Source of the DNA: Acidobacteriota bacterium
GTDB lineage: Bacteria > Zixibacteria > MSB-5A5 > GN15 > FEB-12
Assembly: GCA_035529075.1 (NCBI GenBank)
Contig: DATKXK010000015.1
Location: 62,001 to 126,000 of the forward strand
DNA: 64,000 nucleotides
Direction: 5' to 3'
In this document: in pieces, positions 43,902 through 52,510 of the stretch
Position numbering within the stretch: position 1 is the stretch's first letter
Layout: each line of letters opens with the position of its first letter
Translations under genes and position numbers: made by a program
The notes under the pieces: model-generated
What the model was told of the DNA's origin: nothing
Database searches by the model: none
Seen by the model: only the letters and a program-made list of their open reading frames with translations

Positions 43902-44432
43902 ATGCACGGTGACAGGGAGTGGATACAAGTCATTACAGGATGTGCTCTTCTGGGGCTGGTCTGTCTTTTCCCGTGCGGCACGGCCACGGCGGCAAGGGTA
44001 CAGCTTCCGGCAGGCACCGAGGTTAAAGTCAAGTTTGACCCCCTGGTGACGATCAATTCCGGCCGTTCGGTGGCGGGCGTTCCGTTGCAGGTACACCTGG
44101 CCGAGGCCATAACGGTCAGCGGCAGGGTTGTCGTTGAAGAAGGGGCAGTCGGAACGGCTACGATCATGGAAGTCGTCCAAGCCGGCCGCGGCGGCAAGCC
44201 GGGGAAGATATCCGTAAGTTTCGTGGAGTTGCAAACCAAGGGGCTGTTCAAGGCTCCCGACGATGCCCTGATCAAGCTCGCCGGTTCTGAGACCCGGGCA
44301 GGCAAGGGGAAAAAGCTGCTGTCCTACCTGTTCATTGCCGGGCTGTTCATAAAAGGCGGGCAGGCGGAAATCCCGACGGATCAAGTCTATATGGCCACTA
44401 TTGCCGAGACGATCATCCTGGAGAGCGAGTAG
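43902..44432 (+). CDS. secreted beta-rich protein at the end of the T6SS machine block
   Basis: A 176-residue exported protein (signal region WIQVITGCALLGLVCLFPCGTA, shown in part). Starting at ATG 43902 fits the GCAGGAG site. The mature part repeats short strands (VQLPAGTEVKVKFDP, VSGRVVVEEGAVGTATIMEV), matching a widespread group of secreted beta proteins in which a PAGT opening and a VxGxVVxxxGA block recur; their role is unknown. Although it fills the slot where TssJ often sits, its cysteines do not form a clear lipobox, so I do not call it TssJ. Confidence 0.5.
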   Translation: MHGDREWIQVITGCALLGLVCLFPCGTATAARVQLPAGTEVKVKFDPLVTINSGRSVAGVPLQVHLAEAITVSGRVVVEEGAVGTATIMEVVQAGRGGKPGKISVSFVELQTKGLFKAPDDALIKLAGSETRAGKGKKLLSYLFIAGLFIKGGQAEIPTDQVYMATIAETIILESE

Positions 44433-44485
44433 AAGGGATCTGCCTGGCCGAAAAACAGCAGGCCGATGCTCTCGTTCCCGAATTA

Positions 44486-44508
44486 CCAGCCGTGGCGGCT
44501 GGTTTTTT
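44486..44508 (+). terminator. rho-independent terminator of the T6SS machine block
   Basis: CCAGCCG at 44486-44492 pairs with CGGCTGG at 44496-44502 around a TGG loop, followed directly by six T at 44503-44508. A textbook intrinsic terminator just after the last gene of the block. Confidence 0.85.
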
Positions 44509-44562
44509 GCTGCCTACAATCCCAAACAGGATAGAACCGTCCGCGATCGAATACTTACTAGG

Positions 44563-44590
44563 TTGACGGTCGCCAAAAACCGGTTATATT
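44563..44590 (+). promoter_or_regulatory. sigma70-type promoter for the large surface protein
   Basis: TTGACG at 44563-44568 and TATATT at 44585-44590 (each five of six) with a 16-base spacer. Transcription would start near 44597, with about 75 bases of leader to the ATG at 44673. Confidence 0.5.
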
Positions 44591-44672
44591 TAACCAGATA
44601 TTCTCGGCAGTAACGCTCCCGATGCGTTGCATGACGGGATTCACCTCCAAACCTTGTCAGAGGTGGTGTTCT

Positions 44673-47600
44673 ATGACTCTTCCAGCGTCGGCTTCAGGTC
44701 TTCGGGCCGTGCCCGGAGCCTGCCACCGCTTATTCCTTGCAGGCCTTGCCGTTATCGTGCTTACGACCGCTGCCCGGGGTCAGACTTCAGGCGGAGGACC
44801 GCCTGCCTTTCAGCCGGTCGATAGAGACCCGGCTCCCCTGAACGGGCGGTCAGAATCGGCCTCTTCTATTGCCGATACGGTCGGGTTCTTCTTCGGCAAA
44901 GACACTGAGGGCTGGAGTATACTCAACTCATCCTCCCAGGTAAGGATTCACTATCCCGAGCCTGACGCTGATTCCTGCAAGAACCTAACGCGGTGGGATC
45001 TCAGTGAGACTCCCTTCACGCTGTCCTGGGACGCGTTCGAGGAACCCGGTGCACTCAAGTATCACGCACCGTTTGAGGGCTTCCAGCGGGGTGAGTGCGA
45101 CTACGAGTTCTGGCATAACTGGATTGGCATGATGGACGTCACCGGGTGGACGGGTATCGGCAAGCTGGCCGCCCGCGTCTACAACGCATCCGGCAACACG
45201 ATTTATGCCGGCCTGGGCTGCAGGTCTCAAGACACATTGTATCACTATTATCTCGATGCCGGGGATTGGACCTCGCTCAGCCGTAACGATTGGACGGTCA
45301 TAACGCTGGATGAGCCGTCGCCCGGGAAGTTTGCCGACGTGGAGAAGATCGTTATCTGTTTTGGCTCCTGGGGTGAAGGCGGAGACATATACATTGACTG
45401 GGTAATCGGTGTAGACCCGTTTCCGCCGGCTCCGCCCGTGCTTATCGGGCCGCCGGACCAGTCGCATATCGAGGCTAATAAGCCGACTTTCGCCTGGCAG
45501 GGCGATGCTGACTACTTTACTCTGGAGTACAGCACCGGGGAATCGTTCGCCAACGCGGTGACGGTACCCGACATTCTGGACACCGTTTATATCCCGGCTT
45601 TTGCTCTTCCCAACGGTGTCTATTACTGGCGAGTAAAGGCGTTCAACTTCCAGGGGGAATCCAGCGAACATTCGCCCGTGTTTTCGTTCACTATTGAGGG
45701 CCCTTACGAGGTCCCCTCCGAGTTTCCCAATATCCAGGCGGCGGTCAGCGCTTTTCCGCTCTTGTCGACCGGTACCGTGCTCGTTGCGCCGGGGATATAT
45801 AAGGGCCTGGGGAATCGCGATATCGATGGATTTGTAGGGAAAACGATAGAGGTCGTTTCCGCAGGCGGGCCGGGGGAGACGGTCATAGACTGTCAGGGTA
45901 GTTACGGAGCCTTTGTACTCGGCCCCTATGTGTACAGTGCCGTAATTGACGGTTTTACGATTGTCAACGCCAATGCCGGCGCGGACCGGGGCGCCATCGA
46001 CTGTCTGGGCGGCTCACCGACGATTCGCAACTGTATTGTTCAAAACAGCGTCGGGCGGGGAATCTGGCTCCGCGCCGGTGACTCCCCTGTGATTGACAAC
46101 TGCGCGTTCGAGAACGGTACCGGCTATGCGTTATACTGCGAGCAGTCCGATCCGATTGTCACCAATTGTGATTTCAATTCCATGAGCGGCGGCGGTGCCG
46201 TTTTTCTCGGGGCCGGGTGCAGCGCTTCCATCAGTCAATCCACGTTCGTGGGCAATGACGCCGGCATCTTCGTGGAAAGCGCTTCCGTAGGGGCGGCCAC
46301 GGCGACTATCAGCCTTTCTCAGTGCATTATCGCCTTCAGCACTTCGGGTGCCGCGGTGCAGGTCGATGACGTCGGGGGCGACGTTATTCTTGTGCTCTCC
46401 TGCTGTGATCTGTACGGGAACAAGGGCGGCGACTGGGCAGGCTATATTGCCGATCAGGTGGACGAGAACGGTAACATCTGGCTCGATCCGCTGTTTTGCG
46501 ACGAGCCAAACGGCGATTACACGCTTTACGACATTTCCCCATGTGCTGCGGAAAACAGCGACTGCGGCCAGGTGGGCCGGTACGGCGTAGCCTGCCTGAG
46601 CGGTCCGACGCTGGTGGTGGCTCCGGATACACTCGACTTCGAAGCGGTTCTTACTGAGGCGACCTTGACGATCATCAACAGTGGCGGCGGAACGCTCAAC
46701 TGGGCGGTGTCCGATGACCGCGAATGGATCTCTGTGGCCCCCCCGGGCGGCAGCACGACTTCCGAGACCGACGACGTCATAGTGACCGTTGATCGAGGCG
46801 ACCTGGAACCCGGCCTGTACGAAGGCACCGTGACGGTTGAGTCCGACGGCGGTGAGGAGACGGTCCACGTGGTGATGGCCGTGGGTGAACCTCTGCTGGT
46901 GGTACCGCCGCCGTTCGTATCCGACGTCCTGATCGACTCGCTGGCCGTTATACGTTTCAACAAACCCGTGGACACTTCGACTATCGGCGAGAACGTGTCG
47001 GTGGTCAGCGCCAGCGGAGGCGTGGTGAACGTTCGACACTATCTCGATGAAAACGCTTCAGTTCTCACGATCGAGCCCGTCGGTGGTTTCTTCCCGGCCC
47101 TGGATACGCTCGACGTTGTCATCGGCGCCGGGCTGAGGGATGTCCAGGGGATATCGCTGGCGGAACCGTACGTCGCGTCGTTTACGACCGGCGTGGGTGT
47201 GTATCCCGGTGATGCTAACGACGACGGTGTGGTTGATGAGCGCGACGTGCTCCCGATCGGCTACTACTTTGGTTTCACCGGACCCGGACGTGATTCGGTG
47301 AGCACCTGGTGGGGGCTGACCCCGGTCCACGTGAAAGTACGATCCACAGTCTGGGATCCATACCTTGCGGCATACGCGGATGCCGACGGTTCCAGCCGCG
47401 TGGACGGCGAGGACGTGTGCGCCGTGGCCGCCAACTGGCAGCGGCGGGTTGCAGACAAGCTCGAGCGTGGCGGGGAAACCGGGCCGCGGTCCGGTCTGGC
47501 GTCCCTGGATGCGTCGGTCGCACTGCAACTGTACGAGAGCATTATCAACTGCCCGGAGGGCGAAGGCAAAGATGCGCTGGAGCAGATGCTGGCCTCGCTG

Positions 47601-47906
47601 GTCGACCGGCCGCAGGCCAACCTGCCCACTACCATGGAACTGCACCAGAATTACCCCAATCCGTTCAATCCGGCCACGTCGATTGAGTTCTATCTTCCGG
47701 ACGACGGTCAGGTCACGCTGACGGTGTATAACACGGTCGGCCAGCGCGTGGCGGTCCTTCTTGACGGCCACACGGCCGCCGGTTTCACCGAAGTGGTCTG
47801 GGACGGCACGGACGGGAGCGGCCACGAGGTCGCGAGCGGCGTGTACTTATACCGGCTGGAGACCCGGGACAAGACAGAGACCAGGCGCATGCTGCTCCTT
47901 AAGTGA
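44673..47906 (+). CDS. large T9SS-sorted surface protein with beta-helix and dockerin-like repeat
   Basis: A 1077-residue exported protein. I start at ATG 44673, preceded by an AGAGGTGG site, because it gives a clean signal (HRLFLAGLAVIVLTTAARG). Segments in order: N-terminal beta sandwich (EGWSILNSSSQ), a fibronectin-like PTFAWQGDADYFTLEY region, a right-handed beta-helix (GSPTIRNCIVQNSVG, YALYCEQSDPIVTNCDF), a BACON-like domain (LTIINSGGGTLNWAVS), an SbsA-like Ig segment, a dockerin-like GDANDDGVVDERD calcium loop, and a terminal sorting domain (NYPNPFNPATSIEF, ending RMLLLK). Beta-helices suggest carbohydrate contact or a scaffold role. Confidence 0.75.
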   Translation: MTLPASASGLRAVPGACHRLFLAGLAVIVLTTAARGQTSGGGPPAFQPVDRDPAPLNGRSESASSIADTVGFFFGKDTEGWSILNSSSQVRIHYPEPDADSCKNLTRWDLSETPFTLSWDAFEEPGALKYHAPFEGFQRGECDYEFWHNWIGMMDVTGWTGIGKLAARVYNASGNTIYAGLGCRSQDTLYHYYLDAGDWTSLSRNDWTVITLDEPSPGKFADVEKIVICFGSWGEGGDIYIDWVIGVDPFPPAPPVLIGPPDQSHIEANKPTFAWQGDADYFTLEYSTGESFANAVTVPDILDTVYIPAFALPNGVYYWRVKAFNFQGESSEHSPVFSFTIEGPYEVPSEFPNIQAAVSAFPLLSTGTVLVAPGIYKGLGNRDIDGFVGKTIEVVSAGGPGETVIDCQGSYGAFVLGPYVYSAVIDGFTIVNANAGADRGAIDCLGGSPTIRNCIVQNSVGRGIWLRAGDSPVIDNCAFENGTGYALYCEQSDPIVTNCDFNSMSGGGAVFLGAGCSASISQSTFVGNDAGIFVESASVGAATATISLSQCIIAFSTSGAAVQVDDVGGDVILVLSCCDLYGNKGGDWAGYIADQVDENGNIWLDPLFCDEPNGDYTLYDISPCAAENSDCGQVGRYGVACLSGPTLVVAPDTLDFEAVLTEATLTIINSGGGTLNWAVSDDREWISVAPPGGSTTSETDDVIVTVDRGDLEPGLYEGTVTVESDGGEETVHVVMAVGEPLLVVPPPFVSDVLIDSLAVIRFNKPVDTSTIGENVSVVSASGGVVNVRHYLDENASVLTIEPVGGFFPALDTLDVVIGAGLRDVQGISLAEPYVASFTTGVGVYPGDANDDGVVDERDVLPIGYYFGFTGPGRDSVSTWWGLTPVHVKVRSTVWDPYLAAYADADGSSRVDGEDVCAVAANWQRRVADKLERGGETGPRSGLASLDASVALQLYESIINCPEGEGKDALEQMLASLVDRPQANLPTTMELHQNYPNPFNPATSIEFYLPDDGQVTLTVYNTVGQRVAVLLDGHTAAGFTEVVWDGTDGSGHEVASGVYLYRLETRDKTETRRMLLLK

Positions 47907-47948
47907 CGGGCGCTCGCAGCCCCCGGCAGGAATTAAAGGTTCGTTAAA

Positions 47949-47985
47949 GGGCCGGCAAAGCTCAGATGCTGCCGGCCCTCTTCTT
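47949..47985. terminator. intrinsic terminator between convergent genes
   Basis: GGGCCGGCA at 47949-47957 pairs with TGCCGGCCC at 47970-47978, followed by TCTTCTT on the plus strand. On the minus strand an A/T-rich stretch lies beyond the stem, so it may act in both directions for the two converging genes. Confidence 0.7.
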
Positions 47986-48011
47986 GTCAGATCTTTTCCA
48001 GCTCGACCCGC

Positions 48012-48905
48012 TTACGGTTCTGCCGGAAGCATCACCGGAGGCAGCAGGTCGACGGTGCATTCATCGGTGTAGAATACGTCAAACGCAACACCGGCTGTGC
48101 CGCGGTCAATGAACGTGAATCCCGTCGTGTCAATGCCGACAACCGTCGTAAGCATGTTCGGCCAAACGTCGAGTCCCGCCTCGACCCTGAAGTACAGCCG
48201 TGCCAGCGTCGCGTCGCCCCGGGAATCAACCAGCGTCTTGCTCTGGTTTGTCTGCGAGACGGAAATGCCGTAGACCGATCCGGTGGTGTCGATAAGGTTT
48301 CCGTAGAAAAGGAGCGTGTCGTCGGCGGACGTATCGCCCTGGACGGCGCTGTCGAGGAAGAGCAGGTTGCCGTCCCACGTCACCCGAAACGAGATCCCGT
48401 ACAGTGAATCCACCTCGAACGCCTTTACGTCCACGGCGAAACTGGGGGAGTCCTCCAGCAGAACGTAGCGGGGGGTGAATTTCAGCAGCGGGACCTGCGC
48501 CCGCAGGCGTATGGTGATGGTGTTAATGCTGCCGGACGACAGGACGGCCTCCGCCGTGCCGGCGTAGACGGTAAGTCCGATGCGGTTGTCGATCGCCGCC
48601 ACCCTGAATTTCAGAAGCCGTCCGGCCGGCAGGCTGTCGATGGTGCCTTCGAGAAACCTCCCGGTCAGGGTAAGGGGCGCCTTGGCCAGTATCTCGCCCG
48701 TTCGTGGATCCGTGACGGTGACCTCGAACAGACCCAGGGCCGCTTCCAGGGCGGGCGAGGCGTCGTCGACGGTGAACGCAAGGCGCACCGCCTCGGTCGG
48801 CTCGCGGCCGATGAAGCTGTCCGAACAGCCGTACAGCATGGTCAGGAGCACGGTAACACCGGCGGCACGGGCGAGCAGCCGTTTTGCGCTAAACTCTCTT
48901 ATCAT
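48012..48905 (-). CDS. lipoprotein with cohesin-like domain
   Basis: A 297-residue protein with a lipobox (LLTMLYGCSD). The C-terminal half resembles a cohesin-type beta sandwich: LEDSPSFAVDVKAFEVDSLYG, then FRVTWDGNLLFLDSAV, ending with a LARLYFRVEAG strand. Cohesins bind dockerins, and the neighbouring surface protein at 44673 has a dockerin-like loop, so an attachment partnership is conceivable. First-half strands match no family I recognise. Last gene of the minus-strand cluster. Confidence 0.55.
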   Translation of the reverse strand: MIREFSAKRLLARAAGVTVLLTMLYGCSDSFIGREPTEAVRLAFTVDDASPALEAALGLFEVTVTDPRTGEILAKAPLTLTGRFLEGTIDSLPAGRLLKFRVAAIDNRIGLTVYAGTAEAVLSSGSINTITIRLRAQVPLLKFTPRYVLLEDSPSFAVDVKAFEVDSLYGISFRVTWDGNLLFLDSAVQGDTSADDTLLFYGNLIDTTGSVYGISVSQTNQSKTLVDSRGDATLARLYFRVEAGLDVWPNMLTTVVGIDTTGFTFIDRGTAGVAFDVFYTDECTVDLLPPVMLPAEP

Positions 48906-48923
48906 CCCTGGTACCTCCCGTGT

Positions 48924-50051
48924 TTAGAGCGTGCCCACGAGGCTGGTGACGATTTGGAACCCGGTCAGATCGATTTTCCCACCGTCGGCCCGGCCCGTCA
49001 GGTATTTACCCCCCAACTCCAGATTGAATCGCTCGCCGAGACTTCGGCCGAGTGCAGCGCCGAGCGTTAGTGTATGAGAGTTGCCGAAACCCTCCTCGTT
49101 GCTTTCTATCAGCTTGAGCGACCCCGAGGGCGTGAGATACCAGGCCCGGGGGAGGAAGTAGGCGAAGTCCCCGGAGATCTGAAATTCGTTGCCGTAGAGT
49201 TTGAGTCGCTCGGTGACTTTCTCGGACGAGGCGTCATACCGCGAGTTGCGGCCGCGTATGCCGTACCGAAGCGACCCGCGAGCGCGGTGCCGTTCCATCG
49301 AATACTGGCCGCCGAGTTGAAAGTCAAGCTGCCTGCCCTGCCTGAACACCTTGGCGCCGTCCAGCTTGTCCGCCACGTAAGCGGTGAAGATGACGTCGCC
49401 CGTCCAGCTCATCCTTCCATGTTTCATCTCAGCCCCGACGCTGGCGTTTATCAGGTCGCCCGGGTCGTAGCTGTCGACGCCCTCATACGGTTCATACGCA
49501 CCGGTGTACTCGTACATGATGCCCGCGCCCGCGTTGACGGGTCCCAGGTTCCGGGCCGCCCCCGCGAGCAGGTTGAAACCGAACCCTTCTCCGTATCGCC
49601 GCATCGGAAAGTCGAGAAAGCTCTCCGAAAGGACATCGATCACCCTCCGCTCGTTCGTCAGGTCGAGCTTGCGCTTGCCGGTCGGCAGATTGAAACCGAG
49701 GCTGAGCAGGAACCGGTCATCGAGCAGCGACCGGTTGAACTGCACACGGAAATCCGTCAGACCGGTAACATCGGCCTTGCCGTCGGTGTCCTCCAGACTG
49801 TTGACGGCGCTGGCCACGTAAAACCGCATCTCGGTGTTGTCGCGGATCGGCAGCAATCCGCTCAGCGGTACCATGAACTGGCTGATCGTGAAGGCCTCGC
49901 CCGTGTCAGGGGTGAGCTTCCAGTACGTGTACATGGGTCCCGAGCTGCCGCTGGTCGGCTGTCCGCGGATGATCTGACCGGACGCCGACGACGCAAGCAG
50001 CACGAGGGCCGAAAGCACCAGCATGGTATGGCAAAGTCTCTTAATCGGCAT
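48924..50051 (-). CDS. outer-membrane beta-barrel protein
   Basis: A 375-residue exported protein (signal LVLSALVLLASSASG). Many alternating amphipathic strands with aromatic ends fit a barrel: MRFYVASAVNS, FRVQFNRSLL, FLLSLGFNLPTG, RARGSLRYGIRG, AWYLTPSGSLKLI, FNLELGGKYLTG. There is no plug or POTRA-like domain. Its start overlaps the end of the upstream TPR gene by 11 bases, suggesting that the two work together at the envelope. Confidence 0.6.
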   Translation of the reverse strand: MPIKRLCHTMLVLSALVLLASSASGQIIRGQPTSGSSGPMYTYWKLTPDTGEAFTISQFMVPLSGLLPIRDNTEMRFYVASAVNSLEDTDGKADVTGLTDFRVQFNRSLLDDRFLLSLGFNLPTGKRKLDLTNERRVIDVLSESFLDFPMRRYGEGFGFNLLAGAARNLGPVNAGAGIMYEYTGAYEPYEGVDSYDPGDLINASVGAEMKHGRMSWTGDVIFTAYVADKLDGAKVFRQGRQLDFQLGGQYSMERHRARGSLRYGIRGRNSRYDASSEKVTERLKLYGNEFQISGDFAYFLPRAWYLTPSGSLKLIESNEEGFGNSHTLTLGAALGRSLGERFNLELGGKYLTGRADGGKIDLTGFQIVTSLVGTL

Positions 50052-51342
50052 CGAGATCCCCCCTTACCACCACGCTCGCGTTGCGTTCGGCTTCGGGTGT
50101 CGAAATGGGCGTGGTTGTGTGCCTCGGCTGAACGCCAGTGGGAATGGTGATTGCACCCGAGTTCGTGACAACCCTCGTCAGCCGCTGGCCCATTATCAGT
50201 TCTGCGTTACGCGCGTCGCGTACGACGGCCGCTTCCACGTCGGCAGCCGTTACTCCTCCCTGCTGCATGGCCGATATGCCGGTGGCGGCGGACTCCATTT
50301 CCTGGCGCGCGGCGCTGAAGTTCTCGTCCTGGTTGACGGCTTGTTGAAACTCGTTCCGCGCCTCCTCGAGCAGGCCGCGGTTCCGATACTCCAGGCCGCG
50401 GCAATAGGACAGGAAGGCAAGGAACGACTCGGTCGGCACCTCCCTTATGGCATCCCGCTCGGCCGCCGTCAGTTCCACGCCCAGGTCGTCCAGGATATTG
50501 AACACGAGCTCCTTTTGCACCCGGAAGAAGTCGACGAGTTTTCCCTCGGAAGGTTCCGTTACGTCGGAGGTGCTGTCGACGGTGCTGACGATGGCCCCGT
50601 CCAGGCGGATACGGTCGTCTCCAATGCCCAGGACGCTGCCGGTGACGATTCGATTGCTGCCCAGCAGGCGTCCCATACGCGGCGCCTGGGTTGCATCCAC
50701 GTAGCCGCCGCCCGCCAGTTCCAGTTCCCGAAGGAGCGCGTCCACCTTGAGCCGCTCCACGAGCCGCAGAGAGCGCACGCTGGCCAGGTCGGCGGCCGTC
50801 AGTTCCGCCAAACCGCGCGCGATGGGCGCAGTTTCGGGAGGCAGAAGCGAGCCGTCAAAGTCGGCCACGGCGATTGTGTTGGGCGGTATGCTCGCGACGT
50901 CAAGCGACGATTCGTTTTCGATGGCCCGGGCCACGTCGCGGTCAATTGTCCGCCGGATGAGACCGTCAAGGTGCGCGCGCACGAGAGATTCGGTTTCTCC
51001 CCCCGGGCGCAGTTTCAGCGCCGATGTGTAGGCACGCACGGCCAGGTCGTCTTCACCCCGCGATTCCAGCACCAGGCCCAGGTACAGGTGCGTTGCGGGA
51101 TCGGCCTTGCCGGCCTTCTTGAGCGCATCCTCCGCCCGGATCAGATCCCCCGACTTGTAGAAGGCGATACCCAGTTCCTTCCAGGCGTCGACTTGTCGCG
51201 GGTCCTGGGCTATCTGCCGATAGAACACCTCGATGGCGCGCTCGTATTCCCCCTCGTCCACCAGCCTCCTGCCCTGGACGAGCAGACTCTGGGAACATCC
51301 CGACAACAGCAGAGCCGAGAGCAGTATGGTTCGTTTCAGCAT
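50041..51342 (-). CDS. TPR and CsgG/FlgO-like lipoprotein
   Basis: A 433-residue lipoprotein (LLLSGCS, C16). Residues about 20-130 are TPR repeats (EYERAIEVFYRQIAQDPRQ, EDALKKAGKADPATHLYLG). The middle resembles the CsgG/FlgO assembly domain (NTIAVADFDGS, LRLVERLKVDALLRELEL, LGSNRIVTGSVLG). CsgG-like proteins form or assist outer-membrane export complexes. The adjoining 51385 gene has the same two-part build, so they are likely paralogues. Confidence 0.65.
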   Translation of the reverse strand: MLKRTILLSALLLSGCSQSLLVQGRRLVDEGEYERAIEVFYRQIAQDPRQVDAWKELGIAFYKSGDLIRAEDALKKAGKADPATHLYLGLVLESRGEDDLAVRAYTSALKLRPGGETESLVRAHLDGLIRRTIDRDVARAIENESSLDVASIPPNTIAVADFDGSLLPPETAPIARGLAELTAADLASVRSLRLVERLKVDALLRELELAGGGYVDATQAPRMGRLLGSNRIVTGSVLGIGDDRIRLDGAIVSTVDSTSDVTEPSEGKLVDFFRVQKELVFNILDDLGVELTAAERDAIREVPTESFLAFLSYCRGLEYRNRGLLEEARNEFQQAVNQDENFSAARQEMESAATGISAMQQGGVTAADVEAAVVRDARNAELIMGQRLTRVVTNSGAITIPTGVQPRHTTTPISTPEAERNASVVVRGDLDAD

Positions 51343-51384
51343 GGTTCCTCTTTGCGCTTCGGTTGCGGTTAACCCTGCGGCCGG

Positions 51385-52437
51385 TCAGGTGGCTAATGGA
51401 CGGTAAATATCCATTTTCCGCCTGGCTTCGACGAAATCCGGGTCCAGGTCGTGCGCCTGCTTGAAATACTCATAGGCCGTCTGGTAGTCGTACTTGTCCT
51501 CGAACTCCAGGCCCTTGGCGTACAGCGTCGTGGCGTCGAACGACTCAGTGCCGCCCATGTCGATAATCTTCTTGTCTTCGCCGGTCAGCGTGATGTCAAG
51601 CTCCTTGCAAAGATCTTCCACAAGCGCCTTCTCCAGCTTGAAATAATCCGGCTTGCCCTCGGTCGAGACCGAGGCCACGATTTCCGACGTCTCCACGCTG
51701 ACGGCGCGGACGACCACTCGGGTCTGCCGGTGGTCAATCTGCGTGAAGCTGCCGAAGACCATCAGGTGGGCGCTGAGAAGCTTGCCGGCCTTGATGGCTG
51801 AAGCCTGATCGACCAGGCCGGACTCGGCCAGCTCCTGCTCCTGGATGACGTACTCAATCTTGTCACGTTCCACCACTGACAGGGAACTGATCTTGGCGAA
51901 ATCGTACTGGAAAAAGCTCGCCAGGCCGGCCCCGAGAGCGCCAAGCTCTTCCTGGTACTTGCCCACTGAGAAGTTGTCAAAGGGCATGACCGCGATTGTC
52001 TTGATGTCGGTGGTGCCGGTGTCAGGGCAGGTCAGCGCGCCGGCGTTGCTGACGAGCGAATACCATTGCCGGCGCAGCCCCTTCGGCCAGATGTCGTGCG
52101 GCAGCCTGATCACGCACGGGCCGATGCTGGACATCTTCTTCAGGTAGTCGTAAGATTGCCCGACGTACTGCTGCCCCTTGCTGTAGTAAATGATACTAAG
52201 CACCTCGTAGATGGCAATACTGTCCTGGGCAGTCAGGTCCTGGCGTGCCAGCATCTGACTCGCGATCGCGATGCCTTCGTCGAACCTCCCGTAGATGCGG
52301 TGATCCAGCGCCTCCGCCAGCTTCTGAGCAATGTTCGCATCCTCCTGGGCCTGAACTGAGCCGTCAGCGAGCACGGAGAGCATAAGCACAAGCAGCACCA
52401 TGCCCAGTCTCGATGCATGATTGTAACACCTTTTCAT
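51385..52437 (-). CDS. CsgG/FlgO-like protein with TPR
   Basis: A 350-residue exported protein starting at ATG 52437, eight bases or so after GAGGAG; the longer frame upstream lacks a leader. Signal: LGMVLLVLMLSVLADGSVQA. CsgG-like segments: KTIAVMPFDNFSVGKYQEEL, LSVVERDKIEYVIQEQEL, LSAHLMVFGSFTQ. The C-terminus returns to a TPR-like helix pair (YDYQTAYEYFKQAHDLDPDF). Probably cooperates with the 50041 lipoprotein and the barrel protein. Confidence 0.65.
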   Translation of the reverse strand: MKRCYNHASRLGMVLLVLMLSVLADGSVQAQEDANIAQKLAEALDHRIYGRFDEGIAIASQMLARQDLTAQDSIAIYEVLSIIYYSKGQQYVGQSYDYLKKMSSIGPCVIRLPHDIWPKGLRRQWYSLVSNAGALTCPDTGTTDIKTIAVMPFDNFSVGKYQEELGALGAGLASFFQYDFAKISSLSVVERDKIEYVIQEQELAESGLVDQASAIKAGKLLSAHLMVFGSFTQIDHRQTRVVVRAVSVETSEIVASVSTEGKPDYFKLEKALVEDLCKELDITLTGEDKKIIDMGGTESFDATTLYAKGLEFEDKYDYQTAYEYFKQAHDLDPDFVEARRKMDIYRPLAT

Positions 52438-52510
52438 ACGGGCTCCTCTGGAAGGGTGTGGTTTGTTGACTGTAAGCCAATAACAGCGCTCATGAGAGAG
52501 CCTGGTAACG

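Noticed and set aside
43902-44432. TssJ lipoprotein assignment
   Set aside because: No clear lipobox and the mature sequence fits a different secreted beta family.
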